Below, piece after piece: positions 46,036 through 56,328 of a stretch of 64,000 nucleotides of DNA. Under the pieces are notes generated by a model. The model saw nothing but the letters and a program-made list of their open reading frames with translations, ran no database searches and was not told the origin of the DNA. Every line of letters begins with the position of its first letter. The stretch's first letter is position 1. The translations under genes were made by a program, and so were the position numbers. The DNA is from a bacterium. Lineage in GTDB: Bacteria; Pseudomonadota; Alphaproteobacteria; Caulobacterales; Hyphomonadaceae. Location: positions 186,001-250,000 of the forward strand of contig WGML01000007.1 in assembly GCA_016125045.1 (NCBI GenBank), read 5' to 3'.

Positions 46036-47589
46036 ATGGTCAGTCGCGTCACCACGTTTGCCTTCGAGGGCGTCGAAGCGCGACCGGTTGACGTCCAGGT
46101 GCAGCTGTCGTCGGGCATGCCCGCCTTCGTGATCGTCGGATTGCCGGACAAGGCGGTCGGTGAGAGCCGGGAGCGGGTCAGGGCGGCGTTCGCCTCCATC
46201 GGATTGTCGCTTCCACCGAAGCGTGTGGTGGTCAATCTCGCCCCGGCCGATCTGCCGAAAGAAGGCAGCCACTATGATCTGGCGATCGCGCTCGCTATCC
46301 TTTGCGCGATCGGGGCCGCGCCGAGTGATGCGCTCGACGGCGTCGCTGCGATCGGTGAATTATCGCTTGATGGGGGACTGACAGAGACGATCGGCGCATT
46401 GCCGGCGGCGATGGCCGCCGAGGCGATGGACCTTGCGCTCCTGTGTCCGACCGCCTGCGGGCCGGAAGCGGCCTGGTCTGGCGGCCGTGTGCACGCCGCG
46501 CCTTCGCTGATTGCTTTGGTGAACCATTTCAACGGGACGAGGGTGCTTCCGCTCGCGTCGCCAGGCGACCTTCTCGAGGGGGGCGCCATCCCCGATCTGC
46601 GGGACGTAAAGGGTCAGGATGGGGCCAAGCGGGCGCTCGAGATTGCGGCCGCGGGCGGGCACAACCTCTTGATGATCGGTCCTCCCGGTTCAGGCAAGTC
46701 CATGCTGGCGCAGCGGCTGCCCGGGCTGTTGCCGCCCCTGTCCGCGCGGGAGTTGCTGGAAGTCAGCCAGATTCATTCAATCGCCGGGATGCTCGAGCGG
46801 GGTCGCCTCTCGCGCGTTCGTCCCTTCCGTGCGCCTCACCATTCCGCGAGCATGGCGGCGCTGGTTGGCGGCGGGGTGCGGGCGCGGCCGGGAGAGGTTT
46901 CGCTCGCGCACCATGGGGTCCTGTTTCTCGACGAATTGCCGGAATTCCATTCCCAGGCGCTCGATTCGCTCCGTCAACCTCTGGAGAGCGGAGAGGCGGT
47001 GATTTCGCGGGCAAACCGGCATGTTCGATATCCGAGCCGGTTCCAGCTCATCGCCGCCGCCAACCCTTGCAAATGTGGCGGCGGAGCAGGAGCGCTCGCC
47101 TGCCGCAAGGGTCCTGCGTGCCGCGCGGCGTATTTTGGTCGCCTCTCCGGGCCCTTCCTCGACCGGATCGATCTGTTCGTGGATGTTCCCCAGGTCACGG
47201 CCGCGGATCTCGCCCTTCCGGCGCCGCAAGAAGGCTCGCAGACGGCAGCGGCGCGTGTACTCGCCGCAAGATCCATGCAGGCCGAGCGACTGGGTGATGA
47301 CCTGGTCGGGCGTCGTCCCCTCAACGCCGACGCTGCAGGATCGGAGATCGAGAGCGCGTGTGCGCTCGGCGGGGACGCCAAGGACCTTCTGGTGAAGGCG
47401 GCCGAGGCGATGTCGCTGTCCGCGCGCGGATATCATCGGGTCCTGAAGGTCGCGCGCACCATCGCCGATCTCGACGGGCTTGCAAGCGTGCGGCGTGCGC
47501 ATGTCGCAGAGGCTCTTTCGTATCGGTTTCGACAGGAGGGCGACGCGGTGTCCGGCGGGACCGGTTCGGCCTCCGCCAGAGCGCGTTAA
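46036..47589 (+). CDS. comM: ComM/YifB-family Mg-chelatase-like AAA+ ATPase
   Basis: ComM is a hexameric helicase that aids branch migration during DNA uptake recombination in naturally competent bacteria and is common in others. The 517-residue protein has the N-terminal ChlI-like domain with VSRVTTFAFEGVEARPVDVQVQL and NLAPADLPKEGSHYDLAIAL, the AAA+ core with Walker A MIGPPGSGKSMLAQRLPG, Walker B GVLFLDELPEF, the Cys cluster ANPCKCGGGAG...CRKGPACR, and the C-terminal domain LSARGYHRVLKVARTIADL. It follows gshB. Confidence 0.95.
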   Translation: MVSRVTTFAFEGVEARPVDVQVQLSSGMPAFVIVGLPDKAVGESRERVRAAFASIGLSLPPKRVVVNLAPADLPKEGSHYDLAIALAILCAIGAAPSDALDGVAAIGELSLDGGLTETIGALPAAMAAEAMDLALLCPTACGPEAAWSGGRVHAAPSLIALVNHFNGTRVLPLASPGDLLEGGAIPDLRDVKGQDGAKRALEIAAAGGHNLLMIGPPGSGKSMLAQRLPGLLPPLSARELLEVSQIHSIAGMLERGRLSRVRPFRAPHHSASMAALVGGGVRARPGEVSLAHHGVLFLDELPEFHSQALDSLRQPLESGEAVISRANRHVRYPSRFQLIAAANPCKCGGGAGALACRKGPACRAAYFGRLSGPFLDRIDLFVDVPQVTAADLALPAPQEGSQTAAARVLAARSMQAERLGDDLVGRRPLNADAAGSEIESACALGGDAKDLLVKAAEAMSLSARGYHRVLKVARTIADLDGLASVRRAHVAEALSYRFRQEGDAVSGGTGSASARAR

Positions 47590-47623
47590 TCCGATACTCA
47601 GCATCCTTGGACACGATCCTTCA

Positions 47624-49395
<1,772 letters not shown>

Positions 49396-49399
<4 letters not shown>

Positions 49400-51138
49400 G
49401 TGCTCAAGCCGCGGCCGAAACTTCGCCGCGTCCTCGCTGGGTGCGTGCGCTCGCCGCGCTGCGCCGACGGAAAATGTTCGCCATGCTTGTGCTCGCCTTC
49501 GCGGCGGGCATCCCGTATGGGGCGGTCCTTGGGACGCTCAACGCATGGCTGACCGCCGAGAGCGTGAAGCCCTCAACCGTCGGCATCCTGAATTTCATCA
49601 TCCTCGCCTACAGCTTCAAGCTGATATGGGCGCCGGCGTTTCAGCGCGCCTGGTTCCCGCGTATCGCGCCGTCCTTCCTGCTCGGCTTCGGCGCCCGCCG
49701 GAGCTGGCTGCTCGCCATGCAGCTGATCATCGCGGCGCTTCTCGGCTTTCTCGCCTTATCGCGACCCGCCGAGGGCGTTGGCTACCTCGCGCTGCTCACG
49801 GTGGTCATCGCGATCGCGTCGTCGGTCCATGACATCGTGCTTGACGCCTGGCGCATCGAGATCGCCGAGACCGAGGAAGACAAGGACCTGATGTCCGCGG
49901 TGTTCCAGTTCGGCTATCGATTCGCCGGCCTCTTCACCGGCATGTTCGCGCTTATTCTGGCTGATATGATTCCATGGTCGGCGGTCTATCTCATCATCGC
50001 GGTCGGCATGGCCGTCGCCGCGACCGGAACTCTGGTGGCCCGTGAGCCGGACCATGCCGCGGTTCTTGCGGGTCCTGGCGGCGTGCGCCCCTCTTTTGCT
50101 CCGGCCTTTCGGCCGTCCACGGTGACCGCTTCAGTCGGGCTCGTGGCGGCGGGTTGGGCGACCGCCATCGCCATCATCGTGATTTTCGTCGTGCAATCAC
50201 TGACTCTCGACCCTCCGCCGTCGGCGGCGCTGTTCACACGGGTTCAGGCTCCGATCATCGTGGCGTTGCTCATTCTCCTGCCCGGGGCTGTTGCGGCGCT
50301 GCTGCTCCGCCGCGGTCCGGTCGCCTCCACCGAGGCGGGAGCAGGAACAGGCTTGGTTTCGAAAGCGTCGCGCGCGCTCTTTCGGACGATTCTCGATCCG
50401 CTTCTCGATCTTGTGAAGCGCCTGAAATGGGCCGCCATTCTCGTCTTGATGCTCGTGCTCATGTATCGGTTCGTCGATCTGATCTGGGGCGGGTTCGCCT
50501 ATCCGTTCTATCTCGGTGAAAACTTCGGCGCCCTTGGCCACAGCAATTCAGACGTGGCGATCGCTTCAAAGACCGTCGGCGTGCTGATGACCGTCGCCGG
50601 CTCGATGATCGGAGGCGCCGCGCTGATCTTCCTCGGGCGCATGCCCTGCCTCGTGATCGGCGCGTTCGCCTCAGCGGTGACGAATCTGCTGTTCGCCGAT
50701 CTCGCCAATGGAGCGATCGGGATGGATGCATTTCTTGCGCTGACAGGGCTTGATCACGCGCTTGCCTCGATGGGCGCGGACCAGCGACTTGCGCGCCTGA
50801 TCATGGCGATCGCGGGTGAAAATCTCGCGGGTGGCTTCGCGAGCGTCGCCTTCGTGGCTTATCTCACCGCAATGGTGAACCCCAAATTCGCAGCCGTGCA
50901 GTACACGCTGCTTGGCTCGCTGGTTATGTTGATCGGCTCGCTCGGGCGGGCGGAGCTGGGCGTCTACATTGAAACGGACGGCTTCCATGACTTTTTCATC
51001 GTCACGTTCTGGCTTGGGCTCATCGCCGTTGTCTTAAGCGTAGTCGAGTGGGCGCGCCATGCCCTCGACCGCCGAAAAGCCGAGGCGACCCAAGGCGCGG
51101 TGGGGCAGCCGGCGGCCGCAGAGGTACCCGCAGAGTAG
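49396..51138 (+). CDS. AmpG-like MFS permease
   Basis: A 580-residue multi-pass permease with about 12-14 membrane helices, starting KMFAMLVLAFAAGIPYGAVLGTLNAWLTAE and FSFKLIWAP-like IILAYSFKLIWAPAFQR, both typical of AmpG. HDIVLDAWRIEIAETEEDKDLMSAVFQFGYRFAGL matches the central conserved loop. AmpG imports anhydro-muropeptides for cell-wall recycling; with an MltA transglycosylase in the window that would make sense. It is translationally coupled to the hybrid kinase gene, possibly only by compactness. A second longer cytoplasmic loop (about 315-335) is unusual in length. Confidence 0.87.
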
Positions 51139-51161
51139 CCAGCGTCAGGCGCGGCGGACGC

Positions 51162-53432
51162 TCAACCAGCGGCCCCGAACGCGGCGAAGGCGGCGAGATT
51201 GGTTATGTCTTGCGCCTTGGCGTCGAGATTGACGATCTGGATCGGGGCCGACAGGCCGACCAGGAGCGGACCAATGACGGTCGCGCCCCCCATTTCGGCC
51301 GCGATCTTGGTGGAGATCGAGGCCGAGTGAATGGCGGGCATGACGAGCACATTCGCCGGGCCCGAGAGCCGCATGAACGGAAACAGGCGCTGCGCATCGG
51401 GGTTCAGCGCCACATCAACCGCCATCTCGCCATCATACTCGAACGCGATGTCGCCGCGCTCATCAAGCAGTCGCACCGCGTCGCGAACCTTGGCCATGCG
51501 CTCGCCCGGCGGGTTGCCGAACGTTGAATACGAAACGAACGCGACGCGGGGCGTCAGTCCGAGCCATTGGGCGCCGCGCGCTGCGCCCAGGCCGATTTCG
51601 GCAAGATCGCGTGCACCCGGCATTTCAGTGACGCTGGTGTCGGCGATGCATATTGTTCCGTGTCGTCCAATGAGGACGGACATTCCCAAGACCGGGCCCT
51701 GCGGATCGGGGTCGATCACAAGCCCAACATCCTGAAGGCAGGTGGAGTAGTTGCGCGTGACCCCCGTCACCATTCCGTCCGCGTCGCCCGCCGCGACCAT
51801 GCAGGCGCCGAAGACATTCCGGTCCTGATTGACCAGTCGCTGTACGTCCCGCTGAAGATAGCCGTGGCGCTGAAGACGCCCGTAGAGCCTGTCGAGATAA
51901 ACCGGCAGCCGGTCAGAAACACGGGCGTTGACGATCTCGATCTCACCCCACGGAACGCCGGCCCCATCCATGTTCTGGCGGATTTGCTCTTCGCGGCCGA
52001 TCAGAACCGGCTCCCCGAGCCCCTGAAGCTTGAAGGCCCACGCGGCGCGGATCACCGATGGCTCCTCTCCCTCCGCGAAAACGATCCGCTTCGGCCGCGG
52101 ATATCGGCGCAACGCCCCGTGAATGCGCTGAAGGAAGGACGCAGTCGGATCCAGGCGCTGAGCGAGCGAGTCCCGATAGGCCGACATGTTCTCGATCGGT
52201 CGGCGGGCGACGCCCGTGTCCATCGCGGCCTGGGCGACGAAAGGCGGAATATAGTGAATGAGGCGAGGATCAAACGGCGCCGGGATGATGTAGTCGGGGC
52301 CAAAACTCGGTCGCTCGCCATGATAGGCGGCGGCCACTTCCTCGGGCACATCCTCGCGGGCGAGCTGAGCGAGGGCCTGCGCCGCGGCGACCTTCATTTC
52401 CTCATTGATCGTCGTCGCGCGCGCGTCCAGGGCGCCACGAAAGATATAGGGAAAGCCCAGAACATTGTTCACCTGATTGGGATAGTCGCTGCGGCCGGTG
52501 GCGATGATCGCGTCGCTCCGTATCGCCATCACCTCCTCGGGGGTGATTTCGGGGTCCGGGTTCGCCATTGCGAAAATGATCGGCTTCGGCGCCATCGCGC
52601 GCACCATGTCCGCGGTCACGGCGCCTTTCACCGACAGGCCCATGAAGCAATCAGCGCCCGTCATGGCGTCAGCGAGTGTGCGCTTTTCAGTCTGCACGGC
52701 GAAGGCGGACTTGAACTGGTCCATCCCCTCAGACCGTCCCACATGGACGACGCCCTGCCGGTCGCAGATCAGGATATTCTCCCGCCGCACACCGAGGTGA
52801 CGTATGAGGCCTGCAACCGACAGGCCGGCGGCTCCCGCGCCGGAGATCGCGACCTTCACGTCCTCGAGCTTGCGGCCGGTGATTTCGCACGCGTTGATGA
52901 GCCCGGCGGCGGCGATGATCGCCGTGCCGTGCTGGTCGTCATGGAAGACGGGGATTTCGAGCTGACTTCGCAGTTCGCTTTCGATGATGAAACACTCGGG
53001 CGCCTTGATGTCCTCGAGGTTGATGCCGCCAAACGTGTTCCCGATCGCGCGAACACAGTCGATGAACTTCTGGGGGTCGCGTTCGTCCACTTCGATATCG
53101 ATGGAATCCACGTCGGCGAAGCGCTTGAAAAGGACCGCCTTACCTTCCATGACCGGCTTCGACGCCAATGCGCCAAGATCTCCGAGCCCGAGGATGGCGG
53201 TGCCGTTGGAAATAACGGCGACGAGATTTCCTTTGGAGGTGTAGTCGTAGGCGGATTCAGGGTTTTCTGCGATCGCCTTCACAGGCACTGCAACCCCGGG
53301 TGAATAGGCGAGCGACAGGTCGCGCTGGGTCGCCATGGGTTTGGTGGGGGTAACAGACAGCTTTCCCGGCGTGGGTTTCTGGTGGAAGCTCAGCGCTTCC
53401 TCGTCTGTTATGATTGGCCGCTGTTTGGTCAT
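51162..53432 (-). CDS. maeB: NADP-dependent malic enzyme with phosphotransacetylase-like domain
   Basis: MaeB decarboxylates malate to pyruvate with NADP+. The 756-residue protein has the malic enzyme N-terminal half (LSLAYSPGVAVPVKAI, FHDDQHGTAIIAAAGLINAC, GAGAAGLSVAGLI, FAMANPDPEITPEEV) and a C-terminal phosphotransacetylase-like half (from about 430) that regulates by binding acetyl-CoA but is not an active transferase in studied members. It is divergent from mutS with a 40-base gap and convergent with the MFS gene. Confidence 0.96.
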   Translation of the reverse strand: MTKQRPIITDEEALSFHQKPTPGKLSVTPTKPMATQRDLSLAYSPGVAVPVKAIAENPESAYDYTSKGNLVAVISNGTAILGLGDLGALASKPVMEGKAVLFKRFADVDSIDIEVDERDPQKFIDCVRAIGNTFGGINLEDIKAPECFIIESELRSQLEIPVFHDDQHGTAIIAAAGLINACEITGRKLEDVKVAISGAGAAGLSVAGLIRHLGVRRENILICDRQGVVHVGRSEGMDQFKSAFAVQTEKRTLADAMTGADCFMGLSVKGAVTADMVRAMAPKPIIFAMANPDPEITPEEVMAIRSDAIIATGRSDYPNQVNNVLGFPYIFRGALDARATTINEEMKVAAAQALAQLAREDVPEEVAAAYHGERPSFGPDYIIPAPFDPRLIHYIPPFVAQAAMDTGVARRPIENMSAYRDSLAQRLDPTASFLQRIHGALRRYPRPKRIVFAEGEEPSVIRAAWAFKLQGLGEPVLIGREEQIRQNMDGAGVPWGEIEIVNARVSDRLPVYLDRLYGRLQRHGYLQRDVQRLVNQDRNVFGACMVAAGDADGMVTGVTRNYSTCLQDVGLVIDPDPQGPVLGMSVLIGRHGTICIADTSVTEMPGARDLAEIGLGAARGAQWLGLTPRVAFVSYSTFGNPPGERMAKVRDAVRLLDERGDIAFEYDGEMAVDVALNPDAQRLFPFMRLSGPANVLVMPAIHSASISTKIAAEMGGATVIGPLLVGLSAPIQIVNLDAKAQDITNLAAFAAFGAAG

Positions 53433-53472
53433 CTGAAAGGGCCGCCGGGGTCGGGAGGGAAGGGGATCTCGC

Positions 53473-56265
53473 GTGACGAGCGAGCAGAACCGGGGCATTC
53501 AGCCGGAAATGTCGAACGAATCAAGCGCCACCGCCACCGAATCCGATCACTCGCCAGAGGGTGTCGCGGCCGCGTCGCCCTTCATGGCGCAGTATCTGAG
53601 CGTAAAGTCAAACCATCCGGATTCGCTCGTGTTCTTTCGCATGGGCGATTTCTACGAATTATTCTTCGACGACGCCCGCATCGCAGCGTCCGCACTGGAC
53701 ATCACGCTGACGCACCGGGGCCAGCTCGGCGACCAGCCGATTCCGATGGCGGGCGTGCCGCATCACGCTGCGGAAACCTATCTTGCGCGACTCATCAAGC
53801 TCGGACACCGCGTGGCAGTGTGCGAGCAGATGGAGGACCCGGCGGCTGCGCGCAAACGCGGGTCGAAGTCGATCGTCCGCCGGGAGGTTGTCCGCGTCGT
53901 AACCCCCGGCACCATCACCGAAGCGAGCCTGCTCGACGCGCGCTCCGCCTGCTGGTTGGCCGCGGTGGGGTTTGCAGCCGGTGGGCGCGAGGCCGCCGTC
54001 GCCGCCGCGGATGTGTCGACCGGCCGGCTCGAGGTCTTCGCTGTCGAGCGAGCGGGACTTCGCGAGGCGCTCACTGCGCTCAGCCCCCGTGAGGCGTTGA
54101 TCGCGGAGGGGCAGGCTGGTGAGGAGGACGTGCTTACGTCGCTATCTGAAGCCGCGATCACGTTGCGGCCCAATGCAAAGGCCGACCCGAGGCATGGCGA
54201 ACGGCTCACCCGCGAGGTGTACGGCGTTGCGAGCCTTGAGGGTTTCGGCGGGTTTTCGCGCGCCGAGCTCTCTGCCCTAGCCCTCTTGTTCGACTATCTG
54301 AGCTTTACGCAGGCGGGCGTGACCGCCCGGCTCGATACGCCGCTCCGACGGGCGCCGGGCGCAACCTTGGCGATCGATCCGGCGACGCGGGCGAGCCTCG
54401 AGATCGAGCGTACGCAGGGCGGGGCGCGCGAAGGATCGCTCTTGGCCGCCATCGACCGAACCCTCACCGGCGGCGGCGCGCGCCTCCTCGCGGAGAGATT
54501 GTCGCGGCCATTGTGCGACCGGACCGAGATCGAGCGGCGCCTCGATGCGGTCGAGGTGTTCGTTGGCGACGCCCGACTACGGGAGGCGGTTCGGGCGGAC
54601 CTGCGGTCCTGCCCTGATGTCGAGCGGGCCCGGACGCGCCTTGCGCTCGGTCGGGGAGCGCCGCGGGATCTCGTTCTGGTCGCTGATGCGTTGCGACGCG
54701 GCGAACGAATGGCGGGGCATATGATCGCCGCGGATGTCGCCGGAGCGAGCGGCGCGCTGTCGGAGATCGCCGTTTCAGCGTCAGCGTTGTCGCTGTTTGA
54801 AGCGCCGGCGCTTGCCACCCTCATCGATGAGATCGAGCGCGCAATCCTGCCGGACTCGCAGGCCCAGCCAAGAGAGGGCGGTTTTGTGCAGCCGGGCTTC
54901 GACCCGTCCCTCGACGAGGTGCGGTCGCTGCGGGACGGGGCGAGACGCGTGATCGCCGAGCTCCAGGCCCGTTACGCCGACTCGACCGGCGTGCCCGGTC
55001 TGCGGATCAAGCACAACAACGTGCTCGGCTATTTTGTCGAGGTCTCCCCCCGCCATGCCGACGCTGTCACGGGCCGGATGGACGATCTGTTCCGGCATCG
55101 CCAGACGCTGGCTGGCGCCGTTCGTTTCTCCACAGACGAGCTGGCCGATCTCGACGCGCGGATCGCTCGGGCCGATGAGGAGGCCGCGGCCCGCGAGTTG
55201 GAAATTTTCCAGCGTCTCGCGACCGGCGTGGAGGCGCAGTCGGCGGCCATCTCCATGGCGGCGGCCGCCATCGCCCGCATTGATGTTGCATCCGCGCTTG
55301 CTGAGTGGTCGCAGGAGGCGGGATGCGTCCGTCCGGTCTTCGCGGACGAGACTGTGCTCGAATTGGAGGCAGGCCGCCATCCCGTCGTCGAGGCGGCGCT
55401 GCGCAGGGGCGGCGGCGGGTTCACCGCGAACGATTGCTCGCTCGATGGCTCTGGCGCGGCGGGACCTCGTCTCGCGCTCGTGACGGGGCCGAACATGGCG
55501 GGAAAGTCCACCTACCTCCGGCAGGCGGCGTTGCTCGTCGTCCTCGCGCAGGCCGGCGCGTTCGTTCCCGCGCGCCGGATGCGGTTGGGCCTCGCCGATC
55601 GGCTGTTCTCACGCGTCGGCGCCTCAGACGACCTTGCCCGCGGGCGCTCAACCTTCATGGTCGAGATGACCGAAACCGCCGCCATCCTCAATCAGGCGAC
55701 GCCGAGGTCGTTCGTGATCCTCGACGAGGTGGGGCGCGGCACATCCACCTGGGACGGCCTCGCCATCGCCTGGGCGGCGGTTGAGCACCTGCATGACGTC
55801 AATCGCTGCAGGGCGTTGTTTGCGACCCACTATCACGAGCTGACGGCGCTTGTTGACGGCCTGCCGAACGCGGCAAATCTGTCCGTCCAGGCGCGCGAGT
55901 GGAAGGGCGAGCTTGTCTTCCTTCACGAAGTTCGGGCGGGCCCCGCCGACAAATCCTACGGTGTTCAGGTGGCCCGGCTTGCGGGGCTTCCTCCCGCGGC
56001 CGTGCGGCGGGCGGAAGCTGTGCTGAAGCGGCTTGAGGCGCGCAGCGGCGCGAAGCCTGACGATCTGCCGTTGTTCGCGGCTGCGGCGCGCGCCGCGCCG
56101 GATCCGGGCGCGGTGTCGTTCCGTGAAGATGGAAGCGCCGCTCCGCCCGCGCCCTCTGCGGTTGAGACCATATTGACGGGAGTCACGGTCGACGACCTCA
56201 CGCCCCGCGAGGCGCTCGATCTGATTTATCAGCTCAAACTCGCGTTGAACCCACCCTCATCGTGA
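53473..56265 (+). CDS. mutS: DNA mismatch repair protein MutS
   Basis: MutS recognises mismatches and starts repair with MutL. The 930-residue protein has the mismatch-reading motif VFFRMGDFYELFFDDA (Phe-x-Glu), connector, lever and clamp domains, and the ABC ATPase with Walker A GPNMAGKSTYLRQ (about 672), FMVEMTETA, and Walker B FVILDEVGRGTSTWDGLAIAW. The start is GTG 53473 after AGGGGAT; ATG 53509 is an alternative. Length is typical for alphaproteobacteria, where an N-terminal extension of ~30 residues is common. Confidence 0.97.
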   Translation: MTSEQNRGIQPEMSNESSATATESDHSPEGVAAASPFMAQYLSVKSNHPDSLVFFRMGDFYELFFDDARIAASALDITLTHRGQLGDQPIPMAGVPHHAAETYLARLIKLGHRVAVCEQMEDPAAARKRGSKSIVRREVVRVVTPGTITEASLLDARSACWLAAVGFAAGGREAAVAAADVSTGRLEVFAVERAGLREALTALSPREALIAEGQAGEEDVLTSLSEAAITLRPNAKADPRHGERLTREVYGVASLEGFGGFSRAELSALALLFDYLSFTQAGVTARLDTPLRRAPGATLAIDPATRASLEIERTQGGAREGSLLAAIDRTLTGGGARLLAERLSRPLCDRTEIERRLDAVEVFVGDARLREAVRADLRSCPDVERARTRLALGRGAPRDLVLVADALRRGERMAGHMIAADVAGASGALSEIAVSASALSLFEAPALATLIDEIERAILPDSQAQPREGGFVQPGFDPSLDEVRSLRDGARRVIAELQARYADSTGVPGLRIKHNNVLGYFVEVSPRHADAVTGRMDDLFRHRQTLAGAVRFSTDELADLDARIARADEEAAARELEIFQRLATGVEAQSAAISMAAAAIARIDVASALAEWSQEAGCVRPVFADETVLELEAGRHPVVEAALRRGGGGFTANDCSLDGSGAAGPRLALVTGPNMAGKSTYLRQAALLVVLAQAGAFVPARRMRLGLADRLFSRVGASDDLARGRSTFMVEMTETAAILNQATPRSFVILDEVGRGTSTWDGLAIAWAAVEHLHDVNRCRALFATHYHELTALVDGLPNAANLSVQAREWKGELVFLHEVRAGPADKSYGVQVARLAGLPPAAVRRAEAVLKRLEARSGAKPDDLPLFAAAARAAPDPGAVSFREDGSAAPPAPSAVETILTGVTVDDLTPREALDLIYQLKLALNPPSS

Positions 56266-56328
56266 CCGGCGTCGGTGGCCTGAAGCGACGCCTGTTCGGC
56301 GATCGAAAACCCGTCTAGACACGCGTTC

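Noticed and set aside
51567..53303. 578-codon plus-strand frame opposite maeB
   Set aside because: Antisense shadow; the maeB frame carries all malic enzyme motifs.
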